DNA of 45,299 nucleotides from Cytophagales bacterium CG12_big_fil_rev_8_21_14_0_65_40_12 (GTDB lineage: Bacteria; Bacteroidota; Bacteroidia; Cytophagales; Cyclobacteriaceae): NCBI GenBank assembly GCA_002786855.1, contig PCUU01000022.1:1-45299 (forward strand). Direction: 5' to 3'. The translations under genes and the position numbers were made by a program. The notes beneath the pieces were generated by a model. The model saw only the letters and a program-made list of their open reading frames with translations, was not told the DNA's origin and made no database searches. Shown here piece after piece: positions 7,323-16,646 of this stretch (within the stretch, counting starts at the first letter, position 1; each line of letters opens with the position of its first letter).

Positions 7323-9806
7323 CTAACTCCTCTTTTTCACCCCTTTAATGGCGGGTTCATTCCAAGGGTCATCGGGCCATACATGTTTTGGATATCGTCT
7401 TTTTAATTCCTTTTTAACTTCGAAATAGGCATCAGACCAAAAGCTTTTAAGGTCGGCCGTAATCTGAACTGGTTTAAAGCCAGGAGAAAGCAAATGCAAA
7501 AGAATGGACTGCTTGCCCTGATTTACCATTGGGGTCTCGGCCAAGCCAAAAACCTCTTGGATGCGAACGGCAAGTACAGGAGCTTCGCCATTATCGCGGT
7601 ACATCAGCTGGATTTTACTTCCGCTGGTTACTGTAATGTGTGTGGGTGCTTGTTTTTCTAATAACTGCTGCTGTTCTGGGCTTAAACTGTAGTGCAACAC
7701 CTCTTTGAGGTTGATCTTCTTGAGTTGATCGGGTCTTTTAATACCCGTTAGGTAGGGGCCTAGCCACTCAATATTAGTTTGTAACAAGCTTATGGTGCTT
7801 ACTTCAGGCCATGCGTCTTGCGGATTCCACCTGCGTAAACTTAAAATTCTGTTTTGCCATTGCTGCACTTCTTCACTAAAATCAAGCAGTTGTTCGCCTT
7901 CTTTTTTGAGCGCATCGGAAATGGCAGCGACCAAATGTTTTTCGTCTGGAGAAGGCAGCGGTTTGCTTTGAAGCACAATACTCCCGATTCTCAAATCTCT
8001 CGTTGCAATCAGGCCACCTTCTTCCGTATCCCAAGTAATGACTTCCTTTTCCTTGACCAACGGGGCCAAATCTCGAGGATTAAGGGGCGATGCCATGAAT
8101 ATTTTCCCCATGCCATCGCGGGCATCAATATGGCAAATGGCCAACCACGGTTCGTTGGCTAAATCTTCTCTATGGCCAGCCATGGCATAGCGACCGTTGG
8201 AGAGTTGAAATTGCGCATTATTGCCCGGTCGGGCGAAAGCGATTCGCTCAGGGTAAGCGCGAGTAATCAAGACTCCTGTTTCGTAAGGATCGACAAGGCT
8301 GTTGCTTGGGTCAATATTGAACAGACTTCGGTATTGGGTGGCAATTTTCTCAATTCTGGCCATTTTTCGATTGTCCCGATTTTCGGCTCGATGTTTTCTT
8401 AGCGCCTCAATTCTCGTGTTAATGTCGATGCCTGCTTCTCTGCCCAAAGGATCACGTTCTTCGAGCAAAGCGGCAATATCGGTCGCCAATGCCAATTGGT
8501 CGTCTTCTTCTGCCATTAAAAGCATATGCGCAATGCGAGGGTGGCAAGGAAGTTTGAGCATGTTTTTGCCATGTTCAGTAATCTTGCCATTTTCCAAAGC
8601 TTCGAGTTGATGAAGTAAGTCCGTGGCTTGGGCCACGGGCCCTTTGGGTGGAGGAGTTAGCCAAGTCATTTGTTGCACATCAGTAATGCCCCATTGCGAC
8701 ATGTCCAAAACTAAAGAAGCCAAATCAGCCTCCATGATTTCGGGTGTAATGTGCTCCGTAAGCCGCTGATGCGTAACGGAAGACCACATTCTATAGCAAT
8801 AACCTGGGCTAAGTCTTCCTGCTCGTCCAGCCCTTTGATCGGCAGAATCGCGAGAGATATGCACGGTTTCAAGTCTTGAAAGTCCAGAGTTCGGGTCAAA
8901 TTTAGACGTACGACCAAAGCCACTGTCCACTACAATTTTGACACCCTCGATTGTTAAACTGGTTTCTGCAATAGAAGTCGCTAAAACCACTTTTCTACGG
9001 CCATTTTTATCTGGGTAGAGTGCAGCATTTTGTTGGTTTTGAGGCAAAGCGCCATACAACATGTGTATGGCAAAGCCTTTTAATTCATTCCTTAGAATAT
9101 CATGAGCAGTATGGATTTCTCTTTGTCCGGGCAGAAAAACCAAAACATCGCCATCGTGCTTTTTTGCGGCTTTAATAATGCTTCTGCAACAGAGTTCGGC
9201 CATTAGGGATTCGTCAATATCGCCTTCATAATGCACTTCGACCGGGTACTGCTTTCCTTTACTGATGGCAGAAGGTGCTTTCAGTAGGGAAGTAAGCTGT
9301 GGCATATTCAGCGTAGCCGACATGATCATGATCCTAAGGTCAGGCCTTAAGATCAATTGTGCTTCTCGGCAAAGGGCCAGCGCTACATCGGCATGGATAC
9401 TTCTTTCGTGGAATTCATCAAAAATCACCATGGCTACATTTTCCAAAGCATTATCACTTTGAATCATTCTGGTCAGAATCCCTTCGGTGAGTACTTCTAT
9501 TCTTGTTTCTTCTGAAGTGCGATTTTCAAACCGAATCCTAAAGCCAATGGTTTTGCCAACGGGTTCATTCAGAAAGTAAGCCATGCGTTCGGCAATTGTT
9601 CTAGCAGCCAGCCTTCTTGGTTCAAGCATCAAGATTTTCTTTCCTGCCAGCCATGGCTCATTGAGCAAAGCCAATGGGAGTAATGTGCTTTTTCCAGCGC
9701 CTGGTGGAGCATTCACAATTAATGTGTTGCCAGAAACTAAATGAGATTGGACCTCCGCTATGATTTCGGTAACTGGGAGGGCTATTGAATACGGATTGAA
9801 GGACAA
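7323..9806 (-). CDS. hrpB: ATP-dependent helicase HrpB
   Basis: Product of 827 residues, the usual HrpB length. It is an SF2 DEAH/RHA-type helicase: Walker A PPGAGKST (34-41), motif Ia LEPRRLAAR, motif II DEFH (130-133, the HrpB variant of DEAH) followed by ERS, motif III SAT (163-165), and motif VI QRAGRAGR (324-331). The HA2-like region follows, and the HrpB C-terminal domain is visible near YRDNGEAPVLAVRIQEVFGL. The start is a TTG at 9806: there is no in-frame ATG before an upstream TGA, and the next Met is too far in (after residue 70). HrpB is a cytosolic nucleic-acid helicase whose physiological role is poorly defined. It is divergent from the M28 peptidase gene. Confidence 0.93.
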   Translation of the reverse strand: MSFNPYSIALPVTEIIAEVQSHLVSGNTLIVNAPPGAGKSTLLPLALLNEPWLAGKKILMLEPRRLAARTIAERMAYFLNEPVGKTIGFRIRFENRTSEETRIEVLTEGILTRMIQSDNALENVAMVIFDEFHERSIHADVALALCREAQLILRPDLRIMIMSATLNMPQLTSLLKAPSAISKGKQYPVEVHYEGDIDESLMAELCCRSIIKAAKKHDGDVLVFLPGQREIHTAHDILRNELKGFAIHMLYGALPQNQQNAALYPDKNGRRKVVLATSIAETSLTIEGVKIVVDSGFGRTSKFDPNSGLSRLETVHISRDSADQRAGRAGRLSPGYCYRMWSSVTHQRLTEHITPEIMEADLASLVLDMSQWGITDVQQMTWLTPPPKGPVAQATDLLHQLEALENGKITEHGKNMLKLPCHPRIAHMLLMAEEDDQLALATDIAALLEERDPLGREAGIDINTRIEALRKHRAENRDNRKMARIEKIATQYRSLFNIDPSNSLVDPYETGVLITRAYPERIAFARPGNNAQFQLSNGRYAMAGHREDLANEPWLAICHIDARDGMGKIFMASPLNPRDLAPLVKEKEVITWDTEEGGLIATRDLRIGSIVLQSKPLPSPDEKHLVAAISDALKKEGEQLLDFSEEVQQWQNRILSLRRWNPQDAWPEVSTISLLQTNIEWLGPYLTGIKRPDQLKKINLKEVLHYSLSPEQQQLLEKQAPTHITVTSGSKIQLMYRDNGEAPVLAVRIQEVFGLAETPMVNQGKQSILLHLLSPGFKPVQITADLKSFWSDAYFEVKKELKRRYPKHVWPDDPWNEPAIKGVKKRS

Positions 9807-9970
9807 TGGAAAGCACTTTAATGAAATTCAAAATTAAGCTGCTAAAACTTAGTGTGAAAGTTTAGTTCAAAAAAGGTTCGGCCACCCAAGTTCTAAAGAC
9901 ATCTGTATCAGCGGTACTATTCTTTGACCAAATAAATCTTAAATTCACGGTCTAAATCAAAAACACCACC

Positions 9971-11275
9971 ATGAAGAAATCGGTCATTTCCAGCATTCTA
10001 TTTTTTTCAATATCAGCTTTTACATTTACCAATTGCCAAAAGGCAGCGGTCATCGATGAAGCCGATGTAACTCGTATCATTTCCACTTTAGCTTCTGACG
10101 ATATGGAGGGAAGGATGATTTTCACACAGGGCATCGAAAAGGCTTCGCAGTTTATCCAATCAGAATTCGAGAAGATTGGTTTGGAGTATTTAGACGGATT
10201 AACCAGTTACAATCAGCAGTTCAGCATTTACAGTATTGCTCCAGGAAATGCGATTATTTCTTTGGATGGAAAATTGATTGATGCGGATAATTTCCTAACA
10301 ATGTCTACCGCTGAAAGCTTAAAATGGTCGGATATTGCAGATTTGAACATAATAAGTGTTGGCGCTTCAGACAATTTGCAAGCGATGTATAACGACATCC
10401 GAAGACAATCAGGAAAAAATCTCGTTTTGGTTGATCCAGCCCACAAAGATTTTTTTGCAAGACTAAAGGGCTTTTCCTTAAGGGGAAATAGAGCAACCGA
10501 AGTAGATAATGAAAACGGGATTGTGATGGTTTTATCCACTTTGAAGGCTGTTAAAAATGTCAGCGTTGAGGTTGATAATGTAGTGAAAGCCGAAAGCCTT
10601 TCTAATGTAACAGGTAAGATTTCTGGAAAAAGAGCGAATGAAATTATTTTGTTCAGCGGACATTATGATCATTTAGGAGTAAGAGGCACTGAAGGTGATA
10701 CTATTTATAATGGTGCAAATGACGATGCTTCAGGTACTACTGCTGTCATTACTTTGGCTAAATATTTCAAAGAATCAGGTCTAAAACCAGAAAGAACAAT
10801 CGTATTTGTGGCCTTTACGGCAGAAGAAAGTGGCGGTTATGGTTCAAGGTATTTCTCAGAACAAATGGACCCAGATCAGATCATGGCCATGTTCAATATC
10901 GAAATGATTGGAAAAGGAGCGAAAGAAGGGCCAAATACAGCATGGATTACGGGCTTTGAGAAATCCACCTTCGGGGAATTGTTGCAAAAGGCAGTAGAAG
11001 GCACAGAATATACTTTCTATCCAGATCCTTATCCAACCCAAAACCTATTCTACAGATCAGACAATGCTACTTTGGCAAGATTGGGTGTGCCAGCACATAC
11101 CATCAGTACTACACAAATTGATATTGACAAAGACTATCACCAAGCTTCGGATGAGGTAAGCACACTCGATATGGCGCATATGACAAATACGATCAAAGCC
11201 ATAGCAAAAGCTGCCGAGAAAATGATTTCTGGAGAGCAAACGCCAACAAGAGTAGACCCAAGTGGTTTGAGATAA
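9971..11275 (+). CDS. M28 family metallopeptidase, probable lipoprotein
   Basis: Product of 434 residues. The N-terminus MKKSVISSILFFSISAFTFTNC resembles a lipoprotein signal with Cys22, although Asn before the Cys is not the preferred residue. The M28 (aminopeptidase Y/S-type) dizinc site is intact: GHYDH (first Zn His and a catalytic Asp), NGANDDASG (bridging Asp), TAEESGG (catalytic Glu and Zn ligand), FNIEMIG (Zn ligand region) and a late AHTISTT (second His). It probably releases N-terminal amino acids from peptides in the periplasm or at the cell surface. A strong hairpin terminator at 11302 ends the transcript. It is monocistronic and divergent from hrpB. Confidence 0.9.
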   Translation: MKKSVISSILFFSISAFTFTNCQKAAVIDEADVTRIISTLASDDMEGRMIFTQGIEKASQFIQSEFEKIGLEYLDGLTSYNQQFSIYSIAPGNAIISLDGKLIDADNFLTMSTAESLKWSDIADLNIISVGASDNLQAMYNDIRRQSGKNLVLVDPAHKDFFARLKGFSLRGNRATEVDNENGIVMVLSTLKAVKNVSVEVDNVVKAESLSNVTGKISGKRANEIILFSGHYDHLGVRGTEGDTIYNGANDDASGTTAVITLAKYFKESGLKPERTIVFVAFTAEESGGYGSRYFSEQMDPDQIMAMFNIEMIGKGAKEGPNTAWITGFEKSTFGELLQKAVEGTEYTFYPDPYPTQNLFYRSDNATLARLGVPAHTISTTQIDIDKDYHQASDEVSTLDMAHMTNTIKAIAKAAEKMISGEQTPTRVDPSGLR

Positions 11276-11301
11276 AAAGAATCAGAATTTGATAAAACAT
11301 T

Positions 11302-11327
11302 AAAGCCTCGACTTGTCGGGGCTTTTT
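11302..11327 (+). terminator. Rho-independent terminator after the M28 gene
   Basis: The arms AAAGCCTCGAC and GTCGGGGCTTT pair with one G-T wobble, followed by a run of T (to 11328). It begins 27 bases after the stop codon. Confidence 0.85.
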
Positions 11328-11360
11328 TATGCTTGACTGATCAAATTCAGCTTGCAATCG

Positions 11361-11482
11361 CTCGGCTTAGCCGAGTGATAAGTATGGCTTTGGCTTCTAG
11401 CCAACTTTTAGGCCTTGGCGTACTTTGTGGTAGAATGGAGATTCCCACTTTCGTGGGAATGACGCTCCGAATGTTGGCGTCA
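11361..11482. repeat. Cluster of three short palindromes in a gene-free gap
   Basis: The 302-base gap at 11276-11577 contains, after the terminator, CTCGGC-TTA-GCCGAG (11361-11375), then ATTCCCAC with a 4-base loop and GTGGGAAT (11441-11460), then TGACGC (11460-11465) with its complement GCGTCA at 11477-11482. The ATTCCCAC/GTGGGAAT element running into GACGC resembles widely scattered intergenic palindromes of the GGAATGACG type. No open frame of note is present. The last 90 bases before yaaA presumably hold its promoter, but I cannot see a convincing one. Confidence 0.6.
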
Positions 11483-11577
11483 TGACCAAAAATTCTATTC
11501 GCTATTGAAAGTTTCAATCAATTCCTCGAACAAGTCTAAGCTTCAAAGAGTATGTTTGTGTAAAGCTTAAATTTGAT

Positions 11578-12342
11578 ATGTTATTAGTTCTTTCACCTGC
11601 CAAAACGCTCGATTTTGAAAGCCCATGCAATGCCGAATTTTCTTATCCTCGCTTCCAAAAAGAGGCTTTAGAACTTATTGGTGTCTTGAAGGAAAAGTCA
11701 CCCGAAGAAATCCAAAACTTGATGGACTTGAGCGAGAACTTGGCCGAACTGAATGTTGATCGCTATCGAAAATTCAAGAAGTCTAAATCTCCACAAGGAG
11801 CAAAACAAGCGATTTATGCCTTTAAAGGTGATGTTTATATTGGGCTTGAAGCCGAAGAACTTTCGGATGAAGACATTCTGTACGCCCAAGAGCATGTCAG
11901 AATCCTCTCTGGTTTATATGGCTTACTGCGTCCGCTGGATTTAATCCAGCCTTATCGATTAGAAATGGGAACGAGACTGGCCTTTGATGACTATACCACG
12001 CTTTATAATTATTGGGCAGATACCATTGCCAATCAAATGAATCGGGATTTGAAAAAGCAGGGAGACAAGGTACTGATCAATTTGGCTTCTAATGAGTATT
12101 TCAAATCGTTAGAAAGGCCTGCGCTAAAAGCGAAAGTCATTAATGTAGATTTTCTTGATCAGAGGAATGGTCAATACAAAGTGATCTCTTTCTTTGCTAA
12201 AAAGGCAAGAGGCATGATGGCCCAATTCATCATCAAAAATAGAATCAACGAGGTAGAAGCCATCAAAGCCTTTGATACTGAGGGTTATTACTTTGATCAG
12301 GCCAGTTCAAATGAATTGAATTTGGTGTTTAAAAGGGATTAA
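11578..12342 (+). CDS. yaaA: Peroxide stress protein YaaA (DUF328/UPF0246)
   Basis: Product of 254 residues, the family norm. It starts with the diagnostic MLLVLSPAKTLDFESP and carries KQAIYAFKGDVYIGL, HVRILSGLYGLLRPLDLIQPYRLEMG, NLASNEYFKSL and the C-terminal KKARGMMAQFIIKNRI blocks. In E. coli YaaA is induced by OxyR and limits iron-dependent DNA and protein damage during peroxide stress; related structures show a DNA-binding-like fold. It is cytosolic. The downstream arfB starts 3 bases after the stop, so the two form an operon closed by the terminator at 12768. Confidence 0.95.
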   Translation: MLLVLSPAKTLDFESPCNAEFSYPRFQKEALELIGVLKEKSPEEIQNLMDLSENLAELNVDRYRKFKKSKSPQGAKQAIYAFKGDVYIGLEAEELSDEDILYAQEHVRILSGLYGLLRPLDLIQPYRLEMGTRLAFDDYTTLYNYWADTIANQMNRDLKKQGDKVLINLASNEYFKSLERPALKAKVINVDFLDQRNGQYKVISFFAKKARGMMAQFIIKNRINEVEAIKAFDTEGYYFDQASSNELNLVFKRD

Positions 12343-12345
12343 TTC

Positions 12346-12765
12346 ATGAAAGATCCCAAATCCATAGCACAACGAGATTTTTTACCTGAATTTCAATTTC
12401 AGACTTCGCGCAGCTCTGGGCCAGGTGGTCAGAATGTGAACAAGCTTGAAACACGTGTTACACTCAGGTTCAATCTCCAAAATTCAAATGTATTGAACGA
12501 AGAAGAAAAGGAACACTTGGCTAAAAAATGGGAGAGGCAATTGACCAATGAAGGCGAAATGCTGTTTAATTCAGAGGAGCATAGAACACAAATCCGAAAT
12601 AAAGATGAGGTTGTAGCGAAATTTAGGAAAGCCATTGAGCTCGCTTTTACCAAACCCAAACCACGTAAAAAAACTAAACCTTCCAAAGGTGCCATTCAAG
12701 AACGACTGACTAGCAAAAAGAAACATGCTGATAAAAAGGCATCAAGGAAACCTCCCGAACTATAA
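12346..12765 (+). CDS. arfB: Alternative ribosome-rescue factor ArfB (YaeJ-like peptidyl-tRNA hydrolase)
   Basis: Product of 139 residues, the normal ArfB size. The RF-1 catalytic domain has GPGGQNVNK with the GGQ at residues 27-29, needed to hydrolyse the peptidyl-tRNA ester. The C-terminal tail from about residue 100 is very basic (FTKPKPRKKTKPSKG, KKKHADKKASRKPP), which in ArfB inserts into the empty mRNA channel of stalled ribosomes. The absence of the codon-recognition domains separates it from RF1/RF2. The gene follows yaaA by 3 bases. Release-factor-like ICT1 homologues are the mitochondrial counterparts. Confidence 0.93.
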   Translation: MKDPKSIAQRDFLPEFQFQTSRSSGPGGQNVNKLETRVTLRFNLQNSNVLNEEEKEHLAKKWERQLTNEGEMLFNSEEHRTQIRNKDEVVAKFRKAIELAFTKPKPRKKTKPSKGAIQERLTSKKKHADKKASRKPPEL

Positions 12766-12767
12766 AT

Positions 12768-12796
12768 AAAAAGAGCGCCTTTTGAGCGCTCTTTTT
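12768..12796. terminator. Bidirectional terminator between arfB and the second M28 gene
   Basis: AAAAAGAGCGC (12768-12778) and GCGCTCTTTTT (12786-12796) are perfect 11-base arms. The A and T tracts on both sides let it serve arfB on the plus strand and the convergent peptidase on the minus strand. Confidence 0.9.
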
Positions 12797-12814
12797 AATC
12801 CAAATTTAATTTCT

Positions 12815-14368
12815 CTAGTCATTACCTCCAACCCGGGTAGGTTTTCTTGGGCTTGGCCAAGCCATTTGTTCACCCGTTCTTGGGCTCATAGGCAATACAC
12901 TTTTATCTCTTGGGAAAGTATTTGCGTCTTCTGAGGCCATGTACACAAGAATAGCCGTCAAGATTGCATTGTTTCTTACATCATCAAAAATAATTTTATC
13001 ATAAGTGTCGCGGTTGGTATGCCAGGTGTAAGTACCATAATCCCAGCTTAAAGAACTTAGCGAGAAACCCGGAGCACCTGCCGCTACAAAAGAAGCATAA
13101 TCTGAACCGCCACCTCCTGGAGCTCCTGGAAAGTTAGTTTCAATTTGACCTGAAATGCTTCTTGGTACGGCTGAGAGCCATCTGTTGATGTATTCGTAAG
13201 CATGCAAAAAGCCTTGACCGCTAATGTTTACGACTCTTCCCGTTCCATTGTCTTGGTTGAAGAGGGCTTGAAGATTGTTGACGATCTCGGGGTGATCTTC
13301 GACAAATGCACTTGAGCCGTTTAATCCTTGCTCTTCGCTGCCCCAATGACCCACTAAAATGGTTCTTTTAGGGTTAGGATAAACGAGTTTTAAAATGCGT
13401 AGCGCCTCCATCATTACCATGGTGCCAGTTCCATTATCCGTTGCGCCTGTTCCGCCATCCCATGAATCAAAATGGGCAGAAAGCATCACATATTCATTGG
13501 GCTTTTCGCTGCCTTTGATTTCGGCTATGGTATTGAATGTGGGCACCATTCCTAAGTCTTTTGAGGTAGCCTTTACAGTGATTTTCGGAATATCCCCGTG
13601 CTCCACCATTCTAAAAAGTGTTCCATAGTCTTCTAATCCAATATCAATGGTAGGTACTTTTTTAGTTCTTGCCCCAAAGATTTTATTCACGCCAAAACCT
13701 CTCGACCAATTTGAAATTAAAATACCAGCAGCCCCAGCTTCTTCCAAAGCCTCGGGTAAAGTTCTGGCGTTCAAGCCTGTATTTCGAATTCTTTCTGCCC
13801 ATGCTCTGCTTTTTTCTGCCCTGTCATCTCTCATTTTTTTGATTGACTCTTCAGTGCCATGCTTTTCCCAGTTATAATCCGGACGGCCAGTTGGCTGCGC
13901 CATATCCACCATAATGAATTTGCCTTTGATGGTTTTTAACCAAGTTTTGAACTCAGTTTCATTAGCCACATTGGGTACCATCACCACATCTCCTGTTACC
14001 TCTTTTCCGTTGGTGGAAGGGCTCCAAGCCAGCTGCATGGCTTCCAAACTTTTTACTCTTGGTGCAATCATGTCTACATGGGTAATACCACGTTCCCAAC
14101 CTTTCCATTCACCCCATTTTTCGTTACGCGCATCAATGCCCCAGCTTTTGTATTTGGCAACCGCCCAATCGTTGGCGGCATTCATTTGTGGAGTACCGAC
14201 CAGTCTAGGTCCGTTTTTATCGAGAAGCTCATAGGCTATGTTCTCGAGTTGAGAGTTTTCATTGGCCTCTTTTATAATTTTTTCAACTATGGCTTTAGTG
14301 TCTTGGGCTTGCGCAGAAATGGCAAAGCAAAGCACAAAAAGCATAAATAATTTAACTGTATTCTTCAT
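12815..14368 (-). CDS. Exported M28 family metallopeptidase with PA-type insert
   Basis: Product of 517 residues with a clear signal peptide (MKNTVKLFMLFVLCFAISAQAQD, probable cleavage after AQA). Residues about 100-260 have a PA-like inserted region (AGAAGILISNWSRGFG) as in glutamate carboxypeptidase-type M28 enzymes. The zinc site follows: SAHFDSW (His), GATDNGTGT (bridging Asp), WGSEEQG (Glu pair), FNQDNGTG (Asp ligand) and YTWHTNRDTYDK (His). It is likely an exported di- or aminopeptidase. The gene is monocistronic, convergent with arfB, and its upstream neighbour is another exported peptidase on the same strand 135 bases away. Confidence 0.92.
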   Translation of the reverse strand: MKNTVKLFMLFVLCFAISAQAQDTKAIVEKIIKEANENSQLENIAYELLDKNGPRLVGTPQMNAANDWAVAKYKSWGIDARNEKWGEWKGWERGITHVDMIAPRVKSLEAMQLAWSPSTNGKEVTGDVVMVPNVANETEFKTWLKTIKGKFIMVDMAQPTGRPDYNWEKHGTEESIKKMRDDRAEKSRAWAERIRNTGLNARTLPEALEEAGAAGILISNWSRGFGVNKIFGARTKKVPTIDIGLEDYGTLFRMVEHGDIPKITVKATSKDLGMVPTFNTIAEIKGSEKPNEYVMLSAHFDSWDGGTGATDNGTGTMVMMEALRILKLVYPNPKRTILVGHWGSEEQGLNGSSAFVEDHPEIVNNLQALFNQDNGTGRVVNISGQGFLHAYEYINRWLSAVPRSISGQIETNFPGAPGGGGSDYASFVAAGAPGFSLSSLSWDYGTYTWHTNRDTYDKIIFDDVRNNAILTAILVYMASEDANTFPRDKSVLPMSPRTGEQMAWPSPRKPTRVGGND

Positions 14369-14503
14369 TGTGTATTTGTTTAGTTCGGCTCGAAGATATT
14401 AAGCAATCAGAAATATAAGATTACCGATGGTGTAATGGGCTGGGGAGCAGGGTTCGGACATTAGACCTCTTTTTGTCAAGGCCTAATGTCCTAATCCAAA
14501 GGT

Positions 14504-16558
14504 TTACTTTCTAAGGTCCATTTTTACAGGGGTCTCTCTATACTTGTCGAACCAGGTAAGAATCGCAGCGACTTTTGCAATGAGATTGCTTGGTTTCGAA
14601 GCGATTCCATGGAAGGCATTCGGTATTCTTACCATTGCTGTCGGTACACCTTGTAGTTTGAGTGCTGTGTAATATTGCTCTGATTCGTGAATTGGGGTCC
14701 GCAAATCAGACTCTCCAGTAAGCAACATCGTGGGAGTGGTCACATTCCCAATTAAAGAAATAGGAGAGTGTTTCATGTAAGTTTCTGGGTCTTCCCAAGG
14801 TTTTTTATCGAACCAATAACGCGTAGCAAAGGCCGACATATCAGAATTTAATGACCAGCTGTACCAATTGATAACAGGTTTAGCGACTACAGCAGCTCTG
14901 AACCTGTTGGTTTTCCCTACAATCCAAGAAGTCAGCACGCCACCGCCAGAACCACCTGTAACAAACAATTGGCTTTCATCGATATAGCCTCTCTTGATCA
15001 CTTCATCAACGCCAGACATCAAGTCGTCATAGTCCTTGCTTGGGTAATTTTTATCAATTTCATTTCCGAAATCATAGCCATAACTAGTGCTGCCTCTTGG
15101 GTTGGTGTAAAGCACCACATAACCTGCTGCGGCCATCAATTGAATTTCTCCCGAAAAAGTTGGCCCATAGCTGGAAAAAGGCCCGCCATGTATTTCTAGG
15201 ATCAATGGGTATTTTTTATTTGGGTCGAAATTGGCTGGTTTTACAATCCAGCCATTGATGTCTAAACCATCTGCGGATGATTTGAACCAAATCTCTTCAA
15301 CGCTACCTAGTTTTTTGTAGTCGAAGAGGTCTTCATTTACTTTCGTAATCCTTTTATTATTGCCGTTGTTTCCAGCACCTAGATCTGCGGGCTCGGTAGT
15401 TTCTGCCCAAGTGTAAGCGTAATTGCCGTTAGCAGCAATAGAAAAATTGCCAGATGTATAGGGCCTGCCTAAAGAAACACCACCCAAACCTTCGGTTATA
15501 TCGGTTACTTTCCCTTTGAGGGTGATGTACGCGATTTTCGTATGCGCTTTATCTACATACTGAAAATACAGGCCTTTTCCGTCTGCTGCCCAAACAAGGT
15601 TGCTGACATCTCTATCAAGGTTTGCAGAAATCAGTTCACTGTTTGATCCATCGGTATTAGCAATGTATAATCTGTTGATTTGATAGCCTCTGTATTTGTC
15701 ATCGTATCCAGTGTAGGCCATTTTTTTCCCATCAGGAGAAATGGTAGGATTGCTGTCTGGTCCATAGCGATTGGTGAGTTTAGTAAGCTTTCCCTCTCCC
15801 AACGCAATAGAATAGATATCTGAATCTGAGCCTTCAATCTCTTGATCTTCGCGCATATTTGCGCTAAAGTAGAGGTGCTTTCCGTCTTTACCCCAAACGG
15901 CATTGCCATGATTAAAAGGTGCATCCGTGATTTGTCTTGGTGTTCCACCTGAAACCGGGACGGTAAATAATTGCTGGTTGCCTTGAGGCAATTCACCGAC
16001 ACCATCTCTACGCCAGTTCAAATCATCCACATATTTTGGTGGGGCATTCCAAGTAGCACCTTTAGGAGCAGCAGGCATTTTAATAGGAGAGGGCTTGGAC
16101 TTCGGGACAAACATATTGAAAACCAAATGCTTGTCGTCTGGTGACCAGCTTACATTTGAAGGTGATTTTTCAGAATTCACCACTACCATTTCATCGCCTG
16201 AATCCATCCAGCGCAAATACACTTCTGATTTTCCTGATTTGTTGGAAGTATAGATGATCTTTTGCCCGTCATGAGACCATCTTGGAGCCCGATCATTCTG
16301 CTCGCCTGTTGTCAAAGGACGATTTTGAGTGCCGTCAAAATTCGCAATCCAAAGGTTAGACAAGTTTCTATCCGTCATTACATCCGAGAAATTACGGACG
16401 TAAATTATTTTTTGTCCGTCAGGCGAAATTTGAGGATCGGAAACATATTCCAAATTAAAGATGTCCAACATCTCCAATTGATCAGAGACTTGAGCGCTAG
16501 CATTAAGGGTGGAAATGCCCAAAATGGCAATTAAAATGAGTAGCCGTATTGATTTCAT
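14504..16558 (-). CDS. Exported S9 family (prolyl oligopeptidase-type) peptidase
   Basis: Product of 684 residues with a signal peptide (MKSIRLLILIAILGISTLNASAQ). Residues 40 to about 400 contain PD40/TolB-like propeller repeats (SPDGQKIIYV, SHDGQKIIYTS, SPDDKHLVFN, GKDGKHLYFS, SPDGKKMAYTG). The C-terminal alpha/beta-hydrolase has EIHGGPFSSYG, the nucleophile elbow GGSGGG, the Asp in TGESDLRTP and the His in NAFHGI. These fit acylaminoacyl-peptidase/DPP-like members of S9, which cleave short peptides. It acts in the periplasm or outside the cell. Spacing to the M28 gene (135 bases) and to cydB (88 bases) does not force cotranscription. Confidence 0.92.
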   Translation of the reverse strand: MKSIRLLILIAILGISTLNASAQVSDQLEMLDIFNLEYVSDPQISPDGQKIIYVRNFSDVMTDRNLSNLWIANFDGTQNRPLTTGEQNDRAPRWSHDGQKIIYTSNKSGKSEVYLRWMDSGDEMVVVNSEKSPSNVSWSPDDKHLVFNMFVPKSKPSPIKMPAAPKGATWNAPPKYVDDLNWRRDGVGELPQGNQQLFTVPVSGGTPRQITDAPFNHGNAVWGKDGKHLYFSANMREDQEIEGSDSDIYSIALGEGKLTKLTNRYGPDSNPTISPDGKKMAYTGYDDKYRGYQINRLYIANTDGSNSELISANLDRDVSNLVWAADGKGLYFQYVDKAHTKIAYITLKGKVTDITEGLGGVSLGRPYTSGNFSIAANGNYAYTWAETTEPADLGAGNNGNNKRITKVNEDLFDYKKLGSVEEIWFKSSADGLDINGWIVKPANFDPNKKYPLILEIHGGPFSSYGPTFSGEIQLMAAAGYVVLYTNPRGSTSYGYDFGNEIDKNYPSKDYDDLMSGVDEVIKRGYIDESQLFVTGGSGGGVLTSWIVGKTNRFRAAVVAKPVINWYSWSLNSDMSAFATRYWFDKKPWEDPETYMKHSPISLIGNVTTPTMLLTGESDLRTPIHESEQYYTALKLQGVPTAMVRIPNAFHGIASKPSNLIAKVAAILTWFDKYRETPVKMDLRK

Positions 16559-16646
16559 GATTTTGGTTTTAGATCAAGGAATTTAGCCAATCGATTCTAA
16601 ACCAGCAATCCTTCTTATTTTGATGGCCAAAACCTGCCTGTGCTAC

